From Tannerella sp. (GTDB lineage: Bacteria > Bacteroidota > Bacteroidia > Bacteroidales > Tannerellaceae), in NCBI GenBank assembly GCA_031263835.1, contig JAISEZ010000072.1, positions 1 through 7,041 of the forward strand: 7,041 bases of DNA, in the 5' to 3' direction. Positions 5,671 through 7,041 of the stretch are shown one piece after another. Position 1 is the first letter of the stretch. Each line of letters opens with the position of its first letter. The translations under genes and the position numbers were made by a program. The notes beneath the pieces are model-generated. The model did not search any database and was not told where the DNA came from. It saw only the letters and a program-made list of their open reading frames with translations.

Positions 5671-6432
5671 ATGCCTGTAAATTTCAAAGGAAAAGACGTG
5701 CTTCACAGCGTCACCGTCAAGTTTGTCCCGGCCCACCTGCCGACAGCCCAAAAACACTACAATGCCCGCTCCGTGCTGCAGACGGAACTGGACATTCACG
5801 GTATCGCCTCGAAAGCCGCGACGTACAACATCCTGACCTCGCCCAGCGTAATCGAACAGGGCCTGACGGACGGACTGCAGCTGATTGGCTACCTGGTAGC
5901 CGACGGCTACCGGATTCACACCGACGTGATGAACATCTCCATCCGCATCCCCGGCGAGTATGACAGCACGGAAACGCACCTGCCCGGGGACGTGTATCCC
6001 GAAGTACGGCTGACGGTAGCCCCCGCGCTGCGCGAATACATCCGCGACAGCGTACAGGTTGTTTTTGACGGCGTGGAAGAATCGAAGGGCTTTATCGGCC
6101 GGGTAAGGGACGAAGCCAGCGGCAAGGCGGACGAAGTCATCACGATAGACAGCCTGATAACCGTACACGGCTACGGTCTGAAAATCGACAGCGACGAAGA
6201 GCACGCGGCACAGGCCGGTGCATTCCTGGTGGACGAAAATCAGGTGGAAACGCCCGTCAAGGCCATTGCCGTCAACGCGCCGCGCACGCTCAAGCTGCTT
6301 ACGCCGGCCAGTCTGACCCCCGGCGCAGCCTATACGCTGCTGATTCGCACCCAATGCCCGGTCAGGGGTAAAAGCGGTTTACTGAAAGACCTGCGGGAGG
6401 TACGCAGCGAGTTCACGCTGACGGCACAGTAA
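5671..6432 (+). CDS. HU-like DNA-binding domain protein with C-terminal DUF4469 domain
   Basis: 253 aa, starting ATGCCTGTAAAT at 5671. Residues 1 to about 125 look like the divergent HU/IHF-type domain of Bacteroidota: an opening strand (VTVKFVP), a helix pair around IASKAATYNILTSPSVIEQG, then LTDGLQLIGYLVADGYRI and a beta arm (MNISIRIPGEY). Residues about 140-253 look like DUF4469, an Ig-like fold: ITIDSLITVHGYGLKI, KLLTPASLTPGAAYTLLIRT and a closing strand EFTLTAQ. There is no signal peptide or membrane segment, so it probably acts in the cytoplasm. Proteins of this architecture are often present in many copies per Bacteroidales genome; their role is not established, and nucleoid binding is an inference from the HU-like half. 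Gene context: same strand as the helicase, 139 bp downstream, separated by heptamer arrays. A poor -7-like box (TAATTTTT, 5649-5656) lies very near the start, so the promoter is uncertain. Confidence 0.85.
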   Translation: MPVNFKGKDVLHSVTVKFVPAHLPTAQKHYNARSVLQTELDIHGIASKAATYNILTSPSVIEQGLTDGLQLIGYLVADGYRIHTDVMNISIRIPGEYDSTETHLPGDVYPEVRLTVAPALREYIRDSVQVVFDGVEESKGFIGRVRDEASGKADEVITIDSLITVHGYGLKIDSDEEHAAQAGAFLVDENQVETPVKAIAVNAPRTLKLLTPASLTPGAAYTLLIRTQCPVRGKSGLLKDLREVRSEFTLTAQ

Positions 6433-6481
6433 CCGCAAGATTCTCTGTTTATTACCGTATTTCCGGAGGAAAGAATATAAA

Positions 6482-6644
6482 CCTCTGCACTGGAGGGAGC
6501 GCCCCCTCTGCATTAGAGGGGCCATTTCCCCTGCATTAGAGGGGTCGCTCCCCCTGCATTAGAGGGGCTGACCCTTCTGCATTAGAGGGGTCGCACCCTC
6601 TACATTGGAGGGGACAACCCCTCTGCACTGGAGGGGTCGACCCC
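6482..6644. repeat. 23-bp tandem array of palindromic units, seven copies
   Basis: The TGCA-type core recurs at 6486, 6509, 6532, 6555, 6578, 6601 (TACA) and 6624, exactly 23 bp apart. Each unit has a 14-bp conserved part (CTGCATTAGAGGGG), identical in units 2-5 and diverged in units 1, 6 and 7, and a 9-bp linker whose 5' half varies (GCGCC, CCATT, TCGCT, CTGAC, TCGCA, ACAAC) while its 3' half stays C-rich. CCCCTCT/AGAGGGG can pair within a unit (loop GCATT), and AGAGGGG can also pair with CCCCTCT of the next unit. The period is not a multiple of three, so coding is unlikely. Confidence 0.95.
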
Positions 6645-6680
6645 AGTCGAGGCCGGAAGATTGCAAAAAGGATATAAATA

Positions 6681-6749
6681 GCTCTGAAAGAGCGGCTCGC
6701 AATAGCGTAGGACAACGCCCAATGCTGTCAACTTAAGGGCTGAAATGCC
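6681..6749. repeat. Degraded copy of a three-hairpin intergenic element
   Basis: Three inverted repeats in a row: GCTCT-GAA-AGAGC (6681-6693), a middle one around GTAGGACAACGCCCAATGC (6706-6724) with an AAC loop, and GGGCT-GAA-ATGCC (6737-6749). The second and third have lost base pairs. Order, loops and spacing resemble the intact element at 6886-6967, though not base for base. Confidence 0.55.
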
Positions 6750-6841
6750 GTGCGGCCGCTCCTTCGGTTTTGGATACCGTATATACCGTAAACAGTGCGG
6801 ATTTATAATGCATCTCATCCGTCATGCTCCATTCATTATTT

Positions 6842-6876
6842 ATGCGAATCAGTAGTTAGTAATGCGAATCAGTAGT
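6842..6876. repeat. Direct repeat ATGCGAATCAGTAGT, two copies
   Basis: Two exact 15-bp copies at 6842-6856 and 6862-6876, 20 bp apart, with TTAGT or TAACA-like sequence after each. They sit just upstream of the intact hairpin element and could be a duplicated junction. Confidence 0.85.
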
Positions 6877-6885
6877 AACAACGAA

Positions 6886-6967
6886 GGGCTGAAAGCCCGG
6901 CATATCCCAGCCCGGTGGCAACGCCCCGGGTAGGGAATGCCGACTCCGCCCTGCGCCCTGAAAGGGC
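6886..6967. repeat. Intact three-hairpin intergenic element (REP-like)
   Basis: Three good hairpins: GGGCT-GAA-AGCCC (6886-6898); CCCGG(T)GGC-AAC-GCCCCGGG (6911-6930) with one bulged T and three extra outer GC pairs (6906-6908 with 6933-6935); GCCCT-GAA-AGGGC (6955-6967). Outer hairpins share the GAA loop and the middle one has AAC. From memory, similar GGGCTGAAAGCCC and GCGCCCTGAAAGGGC motifs are dispersed in Bacteroidales genomes; I cannot verify this here. Confidence 0.65.
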
Positions 6968-7041
6968 AACATACCTTCCGTCGCCATCCATTGAAATGAA
7001 ACGGAGCTGTGAAAATGAATATGTTGCCCTTTCAGGGCGCA
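6952..7041. repeat. Perfect 21-bp inverted repeat at the window end
   Basis: Positions 6952-6972 and 7021-7041 are exact reverse complements, flanking a 48-bp spacer. Each arm contains the GCCCT-GAA-AGGGC hairpin of the three-hairpin element. The right arm stops at the window edge and may be the start of a second element in opposite orientation. Confidence 0.9.

Larger units (their letters stand above)
6433..7041. other. Repeat-rich region without genes
   Basis: 609 bp with no supportable coding sequence on either strand. It holds a purine-rich GGAGGAAAG at 6464-6472 with no start codon after it, the 23-bp array (6482-6644), a degraded three-hairpin element (6681-6749), an apparently structure-free stretch (6750-6840), a 20-bp direct repeat (6842-6876), an intact three-hairpin element (6886-6967), and a 21-bp inverted repeat ending at the window edge. 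Confidence 0.8.

Noticed and set aside
5662..6354. Minus-strand open frame opposite the HU-like/DUF4469 gene
   Set aside because: A shadow of the plus-strand gene, with no recognisable domain.
6464..6472. GGAGGAAAG as a ribosome binding site
   Set aside because: No start codon with an open frame follows at a usable distance, and strong Shine-Dalgarno sites are unusual in Bacteroidota.
6482..6644. CRISPR array
   Set aside because: The variable part is only about 5 bp within a 23-bp period, far too short for spacers, and there are no cas genes.
6482..6644. G-quadruplex cluster (repeated GGGG runs near a PIF1-type helicase)
   Set aside because: G-runs are about 19 bases apart and each has a complementary C-run, so hairpins are much more likely. 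The link to the helicase would be coincidental position only.
6600..6818. 72-codon minus-strand open frame
   Set aside because: It runs through two units of the 23-bp array and the degraded hairpin element; its composition is repeat-derived and no motif is seen.

Overview
The window most likely comes from a member of the Bacteroidota, probably order Bacteroidales. The case rests on several things: the C-terminal tail of a GH92-type mannosidase, a protein with the HU-like plus DUF4469 architecture, a PIF1-type helicase with a C-terminal HTH domain, a small HTH-like DNA-binding protein, and a near-perfect Bacteroidota promoter (TTTG, 20 bp, TAnnTTTG). The genes look like an ordinary chromosome of moderate GC. 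I see no phage, conjugation or defence genes, no rRNA or tRNA gene and no CRISPR array.

Layout. (1) 1-135 (+): the last 44 codons of a GH92 glycosidase. (2) 274-1313 (-): a two-gene operon, an orphan LytTR DNA-binding protein followed, with a 4-bp ATGA overlap, by an FHA / two-helix membrane / zinc-ribbon protein. A TAnnTTTG box lies upstream and an intrinsic terminator downstream. (3) 1529-2653 (-): a DUF2007-like domain fused to two universal stress protein domains. (4) 2741-3019 (-): a small DNA-binding protein, with a terminator-like hairpin between it and the stress gene. (5) 3020-3326: a divergent intergenic region with eleven tandem octamers (TGAATNNT) that end next to the helicase promoter. 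(6) 3327-5531 (+): the helicase; the upstream TTG reading is rejected because it lies inside the promoter. (7) 5540-5639: two heptamer arrays. (8) 5671-6432 (+): the HU-like/DUF4469 protein. (9) 6433-7041: no gene, but a seven-unit 23-bp palindromic tandem array, a degraded and an intact copy of a three-hairpin element with GAA/AAC loops, a 20-bp direct repeat and a perfect 21-bp inverted repeat that reaches the window end.

How it works together. The genes do not form one pathway. Three of the complete genes (LytTR, small HTH-like, HU-like) encode likely DNA-binding proteins, one a DNA helicase, and two (FHA, USP) are signalling or stress proteins. What stands out is the intergenic DNA: four short-period arrays (8, 8, 7 and 7 bp), one 23-bp array and a hairpin-rich repeat family, within 5.6 kb. 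I did not find a clearly new multi-gene system. The best leads are the LytTR-FHA pair, the 23-bp array and the octamer array touching the helicase promoter.
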